Of a DNA stretch of 64,000 bases, positions 41,356 through 50,157 are shown in pieces; the first letter of the stretch is position 1; every line of letters starts with the position of its first letter. The translations under genes were made by a program, and so were the position numbers. The notes beneath the pieces were generated by a model. That model had not been told where the DNA came from. It searched no databases and saw only the letters and a list, made by a program, of their open reading frames with translations. Origin of the DNA: Hymenobacter sp. DG25A (GTDB taxonomy: Bacteria > Bacteroidota > Bacteroidia > Cytophagales > Hymenobacteraceae); contig NZ_CP012623.1 in the NCBI RefSeq assembly GCF_001280305.1, positions 930,001 through 994,000 on the forward strand, given 5' to 3'.

Positions 41356-41925
41356 TTAGTCTGTGGCCGGTGCCTGTCCCGGCAAAACGCCATGGCCGGA
41401 GGAGTCATCTGTTTGAAATTCAAAGCAATGTAGCAGCTCCCATGGCCCGCCTCGGTAGGCCCATAAACGCAGCCCGGTGCCGGTAGCCTCAAAGGGAGTA
41501 AACTGGCTCTGCAGCTGCTCAAATAAGGCGCGGGCGGTGGCGGGCGCCACCTTGTTTTGAATGGTAACGTGCGGCCGGCGCCGCTGCAAGTCCTGGGCCG
41601 TGAGGGAGGCTTGCCAGTGCAGCTGCAGGCGGCGGTGCAGGGCATCTACGGTAGGGCTTTCCAAAGCATAGGCCACGCCCTGCCCCAGAAACCGCACCCC
41701 GGTTACCTGCAGCGGAATGGGCTGCAGCCGGGCGCTTTCAGCTTTTAGATGATGGACAATCAGGCCCAGATCAGCGCCCGGTAAATGATGAAACAGGGTG
41801 AGGTGAGCGGCGAGGTAATTGCGCGCGGGCGGGAAATGCTGCAGGCGCAGCTGGTTGAAAAAAGCGGTGGAAACCGCATCCAGCTGCAGCGTCAGAATCA
41901 GGGGAGCATCTGCGGTGGTCTGCAT
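41356..41925 (-). CDS. 2'-5' RNA ligase-family (2H phosphoesterase) protein
   Basis: A 189-residue 2H-superfamily protein with both catalytic H-x-T motifs: HLT at 41-43 (AAHLTLFHHLPG) and HVT at 119-121 (RRRPHVTIQNKV). Such enzymes hydrolyse 2',3'-cyclic or 1'',2''-cyclic phosphates, or join RNA 2'-5'. It starts 1 base after the pncA stop, so it is translated with pncA. A link to NAD-derived cyclic phosphates is possible but inferred only from this position. Confidence 0.88.
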   Translation of the reverse strand: MQTTADAPLILTLQLDAVSTAFFNQLRLQHFPPARNYLAAHLTLFHHLPGADLGLIVHHLKAESARLQPIPLQVTGVRFLGQGVAYALESPTVDALHRRLQLHWQASLTAQDLQRRRPHVTIQNKVAPATARALFEQLQSQFTPFEATGTGLRLWAYRGGPWELLHCFEFQTDDSSGHGVLPGQAPATD

Positions 41926-41926
41926 G

Positions 41927-42553
41927 CTACGCTTTCTGCAGGGCGGCCAGGGCCTCTACGCTGGTGAGAACCTGCCCGCCGCGCCGGATAATATCGGCCG
42001 TGGCCTGCGCAGAGCCTTCTTCCGAAATAGCCCGGGTGGCATCTGCCAGCACCACCGTTTCAAAGCCTTCGGCCAGGGCATCCTTGGCCGTGAAGTAAAC
42101 GCAATAATCGGCGGCCAGGCCGGCAATGTATACCTGCGTTACGCCTTTGCCGCGCAGGTAGTGCGCCAGCCCGGTTGACTTCAGGTGCCCATTATCATAG
42201 AAGCCGCTGTAGCTGTCAATTTCGGGGTTCATGCCTTTGCGGAAAATGGCCTCTATGCGGCGGGTATCCAGGGCCGGGTGCAACTCAGTGCCGGCAGTAT
42301 CCTGCACGCAGTGGTCGGGCCACAGCACCTGAGGCTGGCCGTGCAGCTCAATGGTGGAAAACACGGCCTGCCCGGCGTGTGCGGAGGCAAAGCTTTTGTG
42401 CCCGCCGGGGTGCCAGTCCTGGGTGGCCACCACCAACTCAAACTGCGGCTGCAGGGCATTCACCAGCGGAATAATAGCGTCGCCCTCGGGCACGGCCAGC
42501 GCCCCGCCGGGCACAAAATCGTTTTGAATATCTATCAGCAACAGGGCCTTCAT
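41927..42553 (-). CDS. pncA: nicotinamidase / pyrazinamidase
   Basis: A 208-residue isochorismatase-fold amidase that converts nicotinamide to nicotinate for NAD salvage. The catalytic triad is D8 (LLIDIQNDF), K106 (IFRKGMNPEID) and C151 (GLAADYCVYFT); metal ligands D46, H48 and H81 are in QDWHPG and WPDHCV. I chose the ATG at 42553; the upstream frame codes unrelated hydrophobic residues. First gene of a probable pncA-2H phosphoesterase-mqo unit. Confidence 0.95.
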   Translation of the reverse strand: MKALLLIDIQNDFVPGGALAVPEGDAIIPLVNALQPQFELVVATQDWHPGGHKSFASAHAGQAVFSTIELHGQPQVLWPDHCVQDTAGTELHPALDTRRIEAIFRKGMNPEIDSYSGFYDNGHLKSTGLAHYLRGKGVTQVYIAGLAADYCVYFTAKDALAEGFETVVLADATRAISEEGSAQATADIIRRGGQVLTSVEALAALQKA

Positions 42554-42721
42554 AGCAGAGAATCCAGAGAAAGAAAAGAGGGTGAATAACGCCAAAAACA
42601 CTACAAACAGGAAAGAAAGCAGTTTGTCACCGGCCCGGGGAAATACACCATCGGCCACAGTCAGCTGAGCTATCCGGCTCCCACTCAAACAAATTATTAA
42701 AGATTTGCTATATCTTGTCGA

Positions 42722-42739
42722 ACCACATGTATATGTGGT
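42722..42739. promoter_or_regulatory. palindrome, candidate operator
   Basis: ACCACAT-GTAT-ATGTGGT: two perfect 7-base arms around a 4-base centre. It lies just upstream of a TACCTTTG box at 42762-42769, where a repressor would cover the -33 region of the cupin promoter. The divergent pncA gene is 170 bases away on the other side. Confidence 0.45.
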
Positions 42740-42761
42740 GGTTAGGGTATAAAAGGTGGTC

Positions 42762-42769
42762 TACCTTTG
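42762..42769 (+). promoter_or_regulatory. -7 element of the cupin gene promoter
   Basis: TACCTTTG is an exact TAnnTTTG match about 88 bases before the cupin ATG. The -33 position has no clean TTG; TGG at 42739-42741 is 20 bases upstream. Confidence 0.45.
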
Positions 42770-42856
42770 TGCCGCAACGCACTATTGGATACCGGCAGCT
42801 AGCAATACCGTGTTTGGGTTGGATAGGTTGACTATTTAGAAACAGAATACACCTTC

Positions 42857-43399
42857 ATGATTTATAAGGGCAAGGTTATCGAAAACCCGGTAACGGGGCA
42901 GAGTATTCGTTTTATTGAAACGGCGAAAGACTCCGGCGGTAAAAAGGTGGAGATAGAGGTCATCTATCCCAAAAGCACTATTCAGCCGCTGCTTTACTAC
43001 CATCCGTTGCAGGAAACCTGCCTGGAGGTAACGCAGGGGGAGCTGCACCTGCGGCTAAACCATACCGAACAGGTGCTGAAAAAAGGGGAGAAGCTGCTGA
43101 TTGCGGCCGGCCAGCCCCACACCCTGTGGAATGCCACCGACCTGCCCACCATTTTGCGCTGGACCGCCACGCCCGCCCTGCGCAGCGAGGAGTTTCTGAC
43201 CTCGGTATTTCAACTGGCGCAGGATGGGCAGGTTTCCGCGGCCGGCAACCCTACGCTATTGCAGTTTGCGTTGCTGATGCGTGAGTACCGGCAGGAGTAT
43301 CGGCTGGCAGCACCGGCCCGCTGGCTGTGGTGGATGCTTTTTGCCGTGCTGCGGCCCATTGCCCGCCTGACCGGCCTGCAGGAAGTACGTCCGCGCTAG
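42857..43399 (+). CDS. cupin-domain protein
   Basis: A 180-residue protein. Residues about 35-105 form a cupin barrel (YYHPLQETCLEVTQGELHLRL, partly quoted; LLIAAGQPHTLWN), with the H and E metal-ligand pattern partly present. The C-terminal 70 residues are amphipathic and hydrophobic (RWLWWMLFAVLRPIARL), perhaps membrane-associated. Function is unknown. A palindrome and a TACCTTTG box upstream suggest regulated expression. Confidence 0.8.
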   Translation: MIYKGKVIENPVTGQSIRFIETAKDSGGKKVEIEVIYPKSTIQPLLYYHPLQETCLEVTQGELHLRLNHTEQVLKKGEKLLIAAGQPHTLWNATDLPTILRWTATPALRSEEFLTSVFQLAQDGQVSAAGNPTLLQFALLMREYRQEYRLAAPARWLWWMLFAVLRPIARLTGLQEVRPR

Positions 43400-43494
43400 C
43401 GGGCTTGGCATCTTCTGCCGATGCGCGTACGTAGGAGCCGCAACCGTACCTGTGCCGCGCAGGTATCGCCACCCCGGTCACGCTCCCCCGTTCT

Positions 43495-43893
43495 ATGTTT
43501 GCTCATCTGAAAGCGCAGGCCAAAGCCCTTAAGGCCGAGCTGTACGCCCTGTATTATGCCGCGCAGGATGCCCGCACTCCCTGGTACGCCAAGGCCCTGA
43601 TGGGTTTTACCATTGCCTACGCCATGAGCCCCATCGACCTGATTCCGGACTTTATACCGGTGCTGGGCTACCTGGATGACCTGTTGATTGTGCCCGCCTG
43701 CATTGCCCTGAGCATCCGCCTGATTCCGGCCGAAGTAATGGTGCAGGCCCGCCTGCGCGCCCAGGAGGAGGCGCTGGAGAAAAAGCCCAACTGGCTGGCC
43801 GGCGGCATTATTCTGGCCTTATGGGTAGTAGTGCTGGGCATAGCCGGACACTACGCCTACGGCTGGTATGTGCATCGTGCGCAGAGCCGCTAA
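43495..43893 (+). CDS. YkvA/DUF1232 membrane protein
   Basis: A 132-residue protein. The DUF1232 core is the classical YAMSPIDLIPDFIPVLGYLDD (partly quoted, residues about 42-62). A C-terminal transmembrane helix (GGIILALWVVVLGIAGHYA) follows. Function of the family is unknown. Its stop codon overlaps the stop of the convergent T9SS cargo gene by 4 bases (43890-43893), so no separate terminator is present. Confidence 0.9.
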   Translation: MFAHLKAQAKALKAELYALYYAAQDARTPWYAKALMGFTIAYAMSPIDLIPDFIPVLGYLDDLLIVPACIALSIRLIPAEVMVQARLRAQEEALEKKPNWLAGGIILALWVVVLGIAGHYAYGWYVHRAQSR

Positions 43894-45419
43894 CGCACCT
43901 CAATCTTCTGAGAAAACGGCCGCCCCGCCTCATCTTTAGTGGTGAGGTAATATAAGCCAGCCGGCAGGCCAGCCGTAGCCACGCGCAACGGGGTGTGCTG
44001 TGCCGGCCCCGCAAGCCGCCGCACTACCTGTCCCAGCCCGTTAAGCAGCAGAACCTCCCTTGCCCTGCCTGCGCCTTCTACCACCAGAAAATCGTGGGCC
44101 GGGTTGGGGTAAGCCGCCCAGGCCGTCTGCGGCTGATAGGTTAGGGTTTCTACCGGAGAATAGGCCCGCGTGCCATCCAGATCCTCCATGGCCAGCCGGT
44201 AGAACAGCTGGCCCGTGGGCGGCGCAGTATCCCGGGCCTGGTAGCGGGCGCCGTGCGGGTTATTGGTGGCCGGAACCGTGGCTACTGCCGTCCAGCCCAG
44301 CCCATCCTGGCTGCGCTGCACGGTAAACTGCCGCATATTTTCTTCGGAAGCGGTTTCCCACTGCAGCTCTACCTGGCCGGTGCCTGGGCGGGCAGAAAAG
44401 CTGATCAACTCAACCGGCAGCGGTAAGGCGCCGGCAAAGCTAACGGCATCACCCCGGGAGCACCCAAACTTCCCGTTATATTCCAGGCCGGTATAGTAGC
44501 CAGTGGTGCGGTCTACCCGATAAATGCTGCCGCTGTTGGCCGTTACCACGTAGATGTTGCCCACTTTATCCGTGAACATAGAGCCGATATCCTGCGCGGT
44601 GGGGGTAGGTATCCGGTTGGCCGGGGGAATAATAATAGTGGTAGCAACGGGAGCAGTGCCCGGATTTTTAATGGTCAGATACTTAAATTCCTGCCCCAGG
44701 TAGCTGACCAGGTTGCCGGAAAAAGGGTCGTACACCCAATCCTGAATGCCGCCCTCCGGCGTGGGGCCACTGCCCCCGGAGCTGATAAATGCCTGCACCT
44801 GCAGGCGGAAATTCTCCACTACTGCAGCCGTATTAGGCTCGCTAATATCCAGCACCCGCCAGGTAGCCTGCGCGCTGGGCACCGGGAGCAGGGGCACCGT
44901 GCCCACGTACAGCTTCACCATATCTATCAGGCCTGTAAACACCCCGTAGCGGAAGGTGGCGGCCCCCACGTAGTAGGTGGAGGAGGGGCTGCCATCGCCC
45001 ACAAAATTCAGTGTCTGGCTTAAGTATATGGTGGTGAAGGTGGACCGGGGAACTGGTGGGGGAGCTATGGCTCCTATTTTGGTAGCCTGCGCCGTAGTCA
45101 GGTTGATTTTGTAGAGGTTAGGCGGCGTCTGAAAATTATTAATGGTGATAGGCTGCACCACCTGCATGCCGTATGCCGCTCGTTGGCTGGCATCCGGGTT
45201 ATTGTCATAGCCCAGCGCATTGATAATAAGCGAAGTAGCGCCGTCCTTGATGGTGCCCACAGTGGTCAGCGTACCATCCGTATTTATCTTCTTCAGGATG
45301 GAGGGATTCCCGGCGCTGGCCGGACACGGGGAGATAACGGCAAAGCTATTGGTAGGGAGCTGAGCGAGTAGCTCGCGGCCAATAAAAGCCAAAGCCACGG
45401 TAAGTAATAATTTCTTCAT
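43890..45419 (-). CDS. secreted protein with T9SS type A sorting domain
   Basis: A 509-residue protein. It has a signal peptide (KKLLLTVALAFIGRELLAQ), a beta-rich middle (about 25-330; PSILKKINTDGTLTTVGTIK-like propeller strands), a fibronectin-type segment (about 335-430; LPLPVELISFSARPGTGQVE, partly quoted), and a C-terminal sorting domain (about 437-509) with YPNPAHDFLVVE and LPAGLYYL. The last domain directs export through the type IX system and attachment to the cell surface. Ligand or enzymatic role is not evident. Presence of T9SS cargo supports Bacteroidota. Confidence 0.9.
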   Translation of the reverse strand: MKKLLLTVALAFIGRELLAQLPTNSFAVISPCPASAGNPSILKKINTDGTLTTVGTIKDGATSLIINALGYDNNPDASQRAAYGMQVVQPITINNFQTPPNLYKINLTTAQATKIGAIAPPPVPRSTFTTIYLSQTLNFVGDGSPSSTYYVGAATFRYGVFTGLIDMVKLYVGTVPLLPVPSAQATWRVLDISEPNTAAVVENFRLQVQAFISSGGSGPTPEGGIQDWVYDPFSGNLVSYLGQEFKYLTIKNPGTAPVATTIIIPPANRIPTPTAQDIGSMFTDKVGNIYVVTANSGSIYRVDRTTGYYTGLEYNGKFGCSRGDAVSFAGALPLPVELISFSARPGTGQVELQWETASEENMRQFTVQRSQDGLGWTAVATVPATNNPHGARYQARDTAPPTGQLFYRLAMEDLDGTRAYSPVETLTYQPQTAWAAYPNPAHDFLVVEGAGRAREVLLLNGLGQVVRRLAGPAQHTPLRVATAGLPAGLYYLTTKDEAGRPFSQKIEVR

Positions 45420-45583
45420 TTTGCGCTCCGCTTACTGGTCCACTTACTCCAACTCCTGCCCTGCACCCGGTTAATTCAACCGTTCCCGATACCTGCTATA
45501 CTCACCCTTTAGGAGGCTAAATATAGGACTTTAATAAATTTTTATATAATAATATTATCAAATCTTCCTTTCGATTTCTCTCC

Positions 45584-46846
45584 ATGCCCTTTTCGCTTCT
45601 CATCCAGAATTGCCGCCAGCTCCTGACCATTGCCAGCGAAACCGGTGCCGCTCCGCAACCCCTGAGCAGAGAGGCGCTAGCAGATTGGGTGATAATTCCC
45701 GATGCTTATATAGCCTGTGACGGGGATACGATTGTAGCCCTGGGCCCCATGGCAGAGCTGGATGCCAGGCAGATAACACCAGAAACCACCGTGATAGATG
45801 CGGCCGGGCGCGTGGTTATGCCCGGGCTGGTGGAGTGCCACACCCACCTGGTGTTTGCCGGTAACCGGGCCCATGAGTTTCAGCGCAAGCTGCGCGGCGA
45901 GTCTTACCTGGATATTCTGGCCTCCGGCGGCGGCATTCTAAGCACCGTGCGGGCCACCCGGGCCGCCACGGAAGTTGAGCTGCTCACCCAGGCCCTGCAC
46001 CATCTGGAGGGCTTTCGGCGCTACGGAATAACTACAATTGAAGCCAAAAGCGGCTACGGCCTGGATAAGGAAACGGAGTTGCGTCTGGTGCGCGTGGCCC
46101 GCGAAGCCGGTCGCCAGCAGCCAGCCCAGGTGGTTTGCACGTTTCTGGGCGCCCACGTGGTGCCGCCGGAGTTTAAAGGGCAGCCCGCCGCTTACCTCGA
46201 TTATCTGGTAGCGGAAGTATTGCCGGAGCTGCGGGGCGAGGCCGAGTTCGTGGATATTTTCTGCGAGGAAGGCGCCTTCAGCCTTATGGATTCGCAGGCG
46301 TATCTGGCGCAGGCAAAGCAGATGGGCTTTCAGCTGAAAATCCATGCCGAGCAGCTGCACAACCTGGGCGGCTGTGCCATGGCTGCCGCGCTGGGCGCCA
46401 CCAGCGTAGACCACTGCGACTTTCTTTCCGCAGAGGATGCGGCCCATGTGGCGGCTACGGGCAACACGGTAGCGGTGCTGCTGCCATTGGTGCCGCTGTT
46501 TCTACGCCAGCAGCAGTACGCGCCGGGCCGGGAGCTTATTCGGCAAGGAGTGCCCATTGCCATCAGCACTGATTTCAACCCCGGTTCCTGCCCCAGCAAA
46601 AACCTGTGGCTAGCGCTGTCGGTGGCCTGCCTGAATATGGGCCTCACGCCTCGCGAAGCCCTGGCCGCCGTTACGCTGAACGCCGCCTGGGCCATCAATC
46701 GGCAGGAAAGCATCGGGAGCCTAGAGCCCGGCAAACGCGCCGATATCCTGGTGCTGGACGTAGCCGACTATGAAGAAATACCCTACTGGCTGGGCGAAAA
46801 CCCGGTGCACAGTGTCGTAATTGGGGGTATGCTCCAGCCGCGCTAG
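45584..46846 (+). CDS. hutI: imidazolonepropionase
   Basis: A 420-residue amidohydrolase that opens 4-imidazolone-5-propionate to N-formimidoyl-glutamate, the third step of histidine degradation. The metal motif is VECHTHLVFAG (H-x-H), followed by AKSGYGLD, KIHAEQL and ISTDFNPGSCPS, all HutI signatures. Length is standard. It lies 23 kb from hutU and 27 kb from hutG, so the pathway is split over at least two loci, and its partners must be co-ordinated in trans. Confidence 0.95.
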   Translation: MPFSLLIQNCRQLLTIASETGAAPQPLSREALADWVIIPDAYIACDGDTIVALGPMAELDARQITPETTVIDAAGRVVMPGLVECHTHLVFAGNRAHEFQRKLRGESYLDILASGGGILSTVRATRAATEVELLTQALHHLEGFRRYGITTIEAKSGYGLDKETELRLVRVAREAGRQQPAQVVCTFLGAHVVPPEFKGQPAAYLDYLVAEVLPELRGEAEFVDIFCEEGAFSLMDSQAYLAQAKQMGFQLKIHAEQLHNLGGCAMAAALGATSVDHCDFLSAEDAAHVAATGNTVAVLLPLVPLFLRQQQYAPGRELIRQGVPIAISTDFNPGSCPSKNLWLALSVACLNMGLTPREALAAVTLNAAWAINRQESIGSLEPGKRADILVLDVADYEEIPYWLGENPVHSVVIGGMLQPR

Positions 46847-46855
46847 CGGAAAGGA

Positions 46856-47233
46856 CTACAGCTGGCGGGCGGCTATCAGCAGGCTAATCCAGCCTGCAAT
46901 AAACAGCAGGCCGCCAATAGGGGCCACGGCGCCCAGCTTGGTGTAGCCCGTAAAGCACAGCGCGAAAAGGGAGCCGCAGAACAGCACCATGCCGCCCAGC
47001 CACAGGCCAGCAGTGAGGCCCAGGCCGCGCAGCTCGGGGCGGGCAGCCAGCAACACGCCCACGGCGGCCAGGGCCAGCGTGTGGTAAAACTGATAGCGCA
47101 CAGCGGTTTCAAACGTATCGAAGCGGCCGGCGGCTTCCAGCATGGGCCGCAGTCCGTGCGCGCCAAACGCGCCAATGCCTACGCCCAGCGCACCTAGGAA
47201 AGCAGCAAGTTGCAGAATCAGACGAGCAGACAT
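46856..47233 (-). CDS. DUF423 membrane protein
   Basis: A 125-residue protein with four hydrophobic helices and the DUF423 signature GVGIGAFGAHGLRPMLEA, then YQFYHTLALAAVG and GLWLGGMVLFCGSLFAL. Function of the family is unknown. It converges with hutI, stops 9 bases apart. Confidence 0.9.
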   Translation of the reverse strand: MSARLILQLAAFLGALGVGIGAFGAHGLRPMLEAAGRFDTFETAVRYQFYHTLALAAVGVLLAARPELRGLGLTAGLWLGGMVLFCGSLFALCFTGYTKLGAVAPIGGLLFIAGWISLLIAARQL

Positions 47234-47325
47234 AAGCAGTTTATAGAGGGTTCGATTTTCAAATGGGACTAGCGGATATGGACTGGTGAGTGCCAGGTTT
47301 GCTACTCGCTACACTTGGCAACAGG

Positions 47326-47994
47326 CTACCCGCGGGCCCCAAAAATAGCGCTGCCCACCCGAATGAGCGTGCTGCCTTCAGCAATAGCCAGCCGATAGTC
47401 GGAGCTCATGCCCATTGATATTTCCCGAAAAGCGGGCTGATCAGCGAAGTAGCGGGTTTTCAGCAGGTCGAAATAGCCTTTCAGCTCCTGAAATTCCCGC
47501 CGCAGCTGGTCTTCATCCTTCGTGAAAGTAGCCACACCCATCACCCCGGTCAGCTGCACGTGGCGCATGGCTTTATACTCTGCCGATTGCAGAATAGCCT
47601 CAGCTTCTTCCAGCGAAAGGCCAGTTTTGGCTTCCTCCTCCGCAATATAAAACTGCAACAGGCCATGAATGACGCGGTTATGCCGGGCGGCCTGTTTATC
47701 CAACTCTACCAGCAGCTTCAGGCTGTCGATGCTTTCTACCGTGTGCACAAACGGGGCAATGTACTTTACCTTGTTGGTCTGCAGATGCCCAATCAGGTGC
47801 CACTCAATATCAGCGGGCAGCTCCGGCTGTTTGGCCGCCATTTCCTGCACCCGGTTTTCGCCAAACAGGCGGCTGCCCGCCGCGTAGGCTTCGCGCAGGC
47901 GCTCCACGGGGTGGGTTTTGGTTACCACCACCAGCCGGCAGTTGGTACCGGCCAGCTCTTGCTCAAACTGCTGAATATTTTCGGCTATGCTCAT
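47326..47994 (-). CDS. YggS-family PLP homeostasis protein
   Basis: A 222-residue TIM-barrel protein of the YggS/PROSC family, which buffers pyridoxal phosphate and is involved in amino-acid balance. The PLP lysine is in LVVVTKTHP; GENRVQEMAAK, WHLIGHLQTNKV and SMGMSSDYRLAI are family signatures. I chose the ATG at 47994 (MSIAENIQQFEQEL); the longer frame starts with an unrelated serine/proline-rich stretch. Length is standard. Confidence 0.93.
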   Translation of the reverse strand: MSIAENIQQFEQELAGTNCRLVVVTKTHPVERLREAYAAGSRLFGENRVQEMAAKQPELPADIEWHLIGHLQTNKVKYIAPFVHTVESIDSLKLLVELDKQAARHNRVIHGLLQFYIAEEEAKTGLSLEEAEAILQSAEYKAMRHVQLTGVMGVATFTKDEDQLRREFQELKGYFDLLKTRYFADQPAFREISMGMSSDYRLAIAEGSTLIRVGSAIFGARG

Positions 47995-48090
47995 GTAAGG
48001 GAATGATGGAAGGCTAGAGGTAGGTTGGATGGAAGGTGAACGGGAGTGAGGGGTAACTGCCTCCTGCCACCTCAACAACAGGAACCTGGC

Positions 48091-49116
48091 TTAGTCTTCC
48101 ATCGAATTAGTAAGAAAAGTATTCTTCAGGCCCAGCCAAAGCACCCACAAACCCACGCACCAATAGAGGTAATACCGGTAGTAGTCGCGGGTATTGCGGA
48201 AGCGGGTCTGGCGGATTTCGGATTTTTCGAGGCGGTCTATCTGCCGGAAAATCTGCCGGAGAACTTTGGTGTCGGTGGCCCGGAAAAACTGCCCGCCGCC
48301 GGCCGCTGCCAGCTGGCGCATAGTGCTTTCATCCAGGCGGGTTTCTACGTAGCGGGGGCGGCCAAACTCATCGGTGCCGAAGGGAATGGTGCCATCCTGC
48401 CCCAGCCCGATGGTGTACAGGCGCAGGCCGTAGGCATGGGCCAGCTGGGCAGCCAAGAGCGGGTCGAGGTTGCCGGCCGTGTTTTCTCCATCAGAAAGCA
48501 GAATGCACACTTTGGTGCTGCTCGGCGAGTCGCGCATGCGGTTGGTGGCTACGCCCAAGGCTGTGCCAATGGCCGTGCCATCGTTGGCAATCATGCCCAG
48601 TCGCAGCTCATTCAGGCTTTCGCGCAACAGGTCATAGTCGGTGGTGAGGGGGGCCAGGGAGTACGCATCGCCGGCAAAGGCCACCAGCCCGATCCGGTCG
48701 CCGGAGCGGCCATCCACAAACTCCCGGGCTACGCGCTTGGCGGCTTCTAGGCGGTTGGGCTGCAGGTCCTGCAGCTCCATGGAGCCCGACACATCCAGCA
48801 CCAGCAGAATATCAATGCCTTCCCCGGTCTGCGCCACCCGCTCATCGGTGCGCTGGGGGCGGGCCAGGGCCAGCAGGCCAAACATAAGGCTGAGGGCCAG
48901 CATTAAATCGGGCAGAAACCGCAGCACTGCGCTCCAGTCGGTGCGGAGCCGGCCCGCCACAAAGGCCACTCCCAGCCGGCGCCGGTTGCGGTACGCCAGC
49001 AGCCACCGGATACCAAACAGCAGGGGTACCAGCGGCAGCAACAGCAGCACCCGCGCCCACTCCCAGGTATATCCCGTGAGCGTGCTATACCGAAGCCCTT
49101 CCAGAAAGGTCATCAT
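48091..49116 (-). CDS. BatA-like VWA-domain membrane protein
   Basis: A 341-residue protein with two N-terminal membrane helices, a von Willebrand A domain (about 90-280) whose metal site is DVSGSMELQD (D-x-S-x-S), T in NDGTAIG and D in LLSDGENTA, and a C-terminal helix (YLYWCVGLWVLWLGL). In the Bat/MoxR systems such proteins act with DUF58 and MoxR AAA proteins in stress and envelope functions. It is third in the DUF58-hypothetical-VWA unit. A second ATG follows directly. Confidence 0.85.
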   Translation of the reverse strand: MMTFLEGLRYSTLTGYTWEWARVLLLLPLVPLLFGIRWLLAYRNRRRLGVAFVAGRLRTDWSAVLRFLPDLMLALSLMFGLLALARPQRTDERVAQTGEGIDILLVLDVSGSMELQDLQPNRLEAAKRVAREFVDGRSGDRIGLVAFAGDAYSLAPLTTDYDLLRESLNELRLGMIANDGTAIGTALGVATNRMRDSPSSTKVCILLSDGENTAGNLDPLLAAQLAHAYGLRLYTIGLGQDGTIPFGTDEFGRPRYVETRLDESTMRQLAAAGGGQFFRATDTKVLRQIFRQIDRLEKSEIRQTRFRNTRDYYRYYLYWCVGLWVLWLGLKNTFLTNSMED

Positions 49117-49224
49117 GCAGGGCGGGCCGAAAAGAGAAGAGGCATCATGGCATTCAAGCGTGCAATATGGCCCAAACCGGGCGCAAAAACCACTTTGCCG
49201 GCCGGCTCCGGTGGGTTCAGGGTA

Positions 49225-50157
49225 CTATGAAGGCACATATCGGGAGCGGCCCCGGTAATCGGCCAGCTGGTACCGCTCTTCGGCAAACTGCCGCAGCAAC
49301 TCAAACGCCCGGTTAATTTCCTGGGTGTCCTCGGTCAGCATATGGCCATAAATCACCTGATCCACGATGCGCAGCGCCGTGCTTACGGACGGGGCGTGGT
49401 TGTAATGCGCTTCAATTTCGCGGGTGGTGAGGGTGTTGAGGTTGTTGCTCTCGAGCAGGGTGAGGTAGTTTTTCCAGAGCGTGATGGCCCGCTCCATGTT
49501 GGTGGTGGAGCGCGACAGCTCAAACCGCTCAATATGGCGCGCATACTGCGCTAAGAAGTAGGCGTGGTTTTTCCGCAGCTTGTAGCGCTGGTACCGGCGG
49601 CGCAAGGCCTGGCGGAAGGCCAGTACCAAACCGCCGCTCAGAAGTAGCACGCTGGCCAGGCCCGCCAGCCAGTAAGGGTAGTTAAAAAGCTCGGGTACCG
49701 GGGCCAGGGCAGTGGTTTGACGCAGGGCTGGCAGCTGGGCGGGTACGTTTTGAGGCGCCGTATACCGCAGCCGCAGCACAGCGGGCTCAGAAAGCAACGT
49801 GAGCGTATCGCGGCCGCGCAGCACGGTTACGGGCAGGCGGAGATGCTGCACGGAGTCCAGGGAAAAGGTACGCAGCCGGTATACAGTTCTGTCCAGGCTG
49901 CGGCCCTGGCGGGTGCGGGTAGGGTAGTAGCGCTGGCCCAGGTATTCAAACGGGCTGAAATCAGCCACTGAGTCCGGAAAAACAACTTCCAGGCTGGGCG
50001 CATGCGTCAGGCGGAGCTCATACTCTACTATTTCTCCCACGCGGGTGCTGGGGCGCAGAAAACGCCCTTGGGGCAGCGCATCGGACTGCGCCAGCGCTGG
50101 CAGGCCCAGCAGCAGCCATCCTGACAGTAAGCCAAATACTTTACCCACGGTTGCCAC
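49225..50157 (-). CDS. exported hypothetical, BatD-like position and topology
   Basis: A 310-residue protein with a signal peptide (about 1-23), a beta-rich periplasmic region (about 30-150; GEIVEYELRLTHAPSLEV, then LRLPVTVLRGRD), one transmembrane helix (about 163-185; WLAGLASVLLLSGGLVLAF) and a cytoplasmic helical tail. That order resembles BatD proteins, and it lies between DUF58 and VWA genes as BatD does, but identity is inferred. The start is GTG (50157-50155), overlapping the DUF58 gene by 17 bases. Confidence 0.65.
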   Translation of the reverse strand: MATVGKVFGLLSGWLLLGLPALAQSDALPQGRFLRPSTRVGEIVEYELRLTHAPSLEVVFPDSVADFSPFEYLGQRYYPTRTRQGRSLDRTVYRLRTFSLDSVQHLRLPVTVLRGRDTLTLLSEPAVLRLRYTAPQNVPAQLPALRQTTALAPVPELFNYPYWLAGLASVLLLSGGLVLAFRQALRRRYQRYKLRKNHAYFLAQYARHIERFELSRSTTNMERAITLWKNYLTLLESNNLNTLTTREIEAHYNHAPSVSTALRIVDQVIYGHMLTEDTQEINRAFELLRQFAEERYQLADYRGRSRYVPS

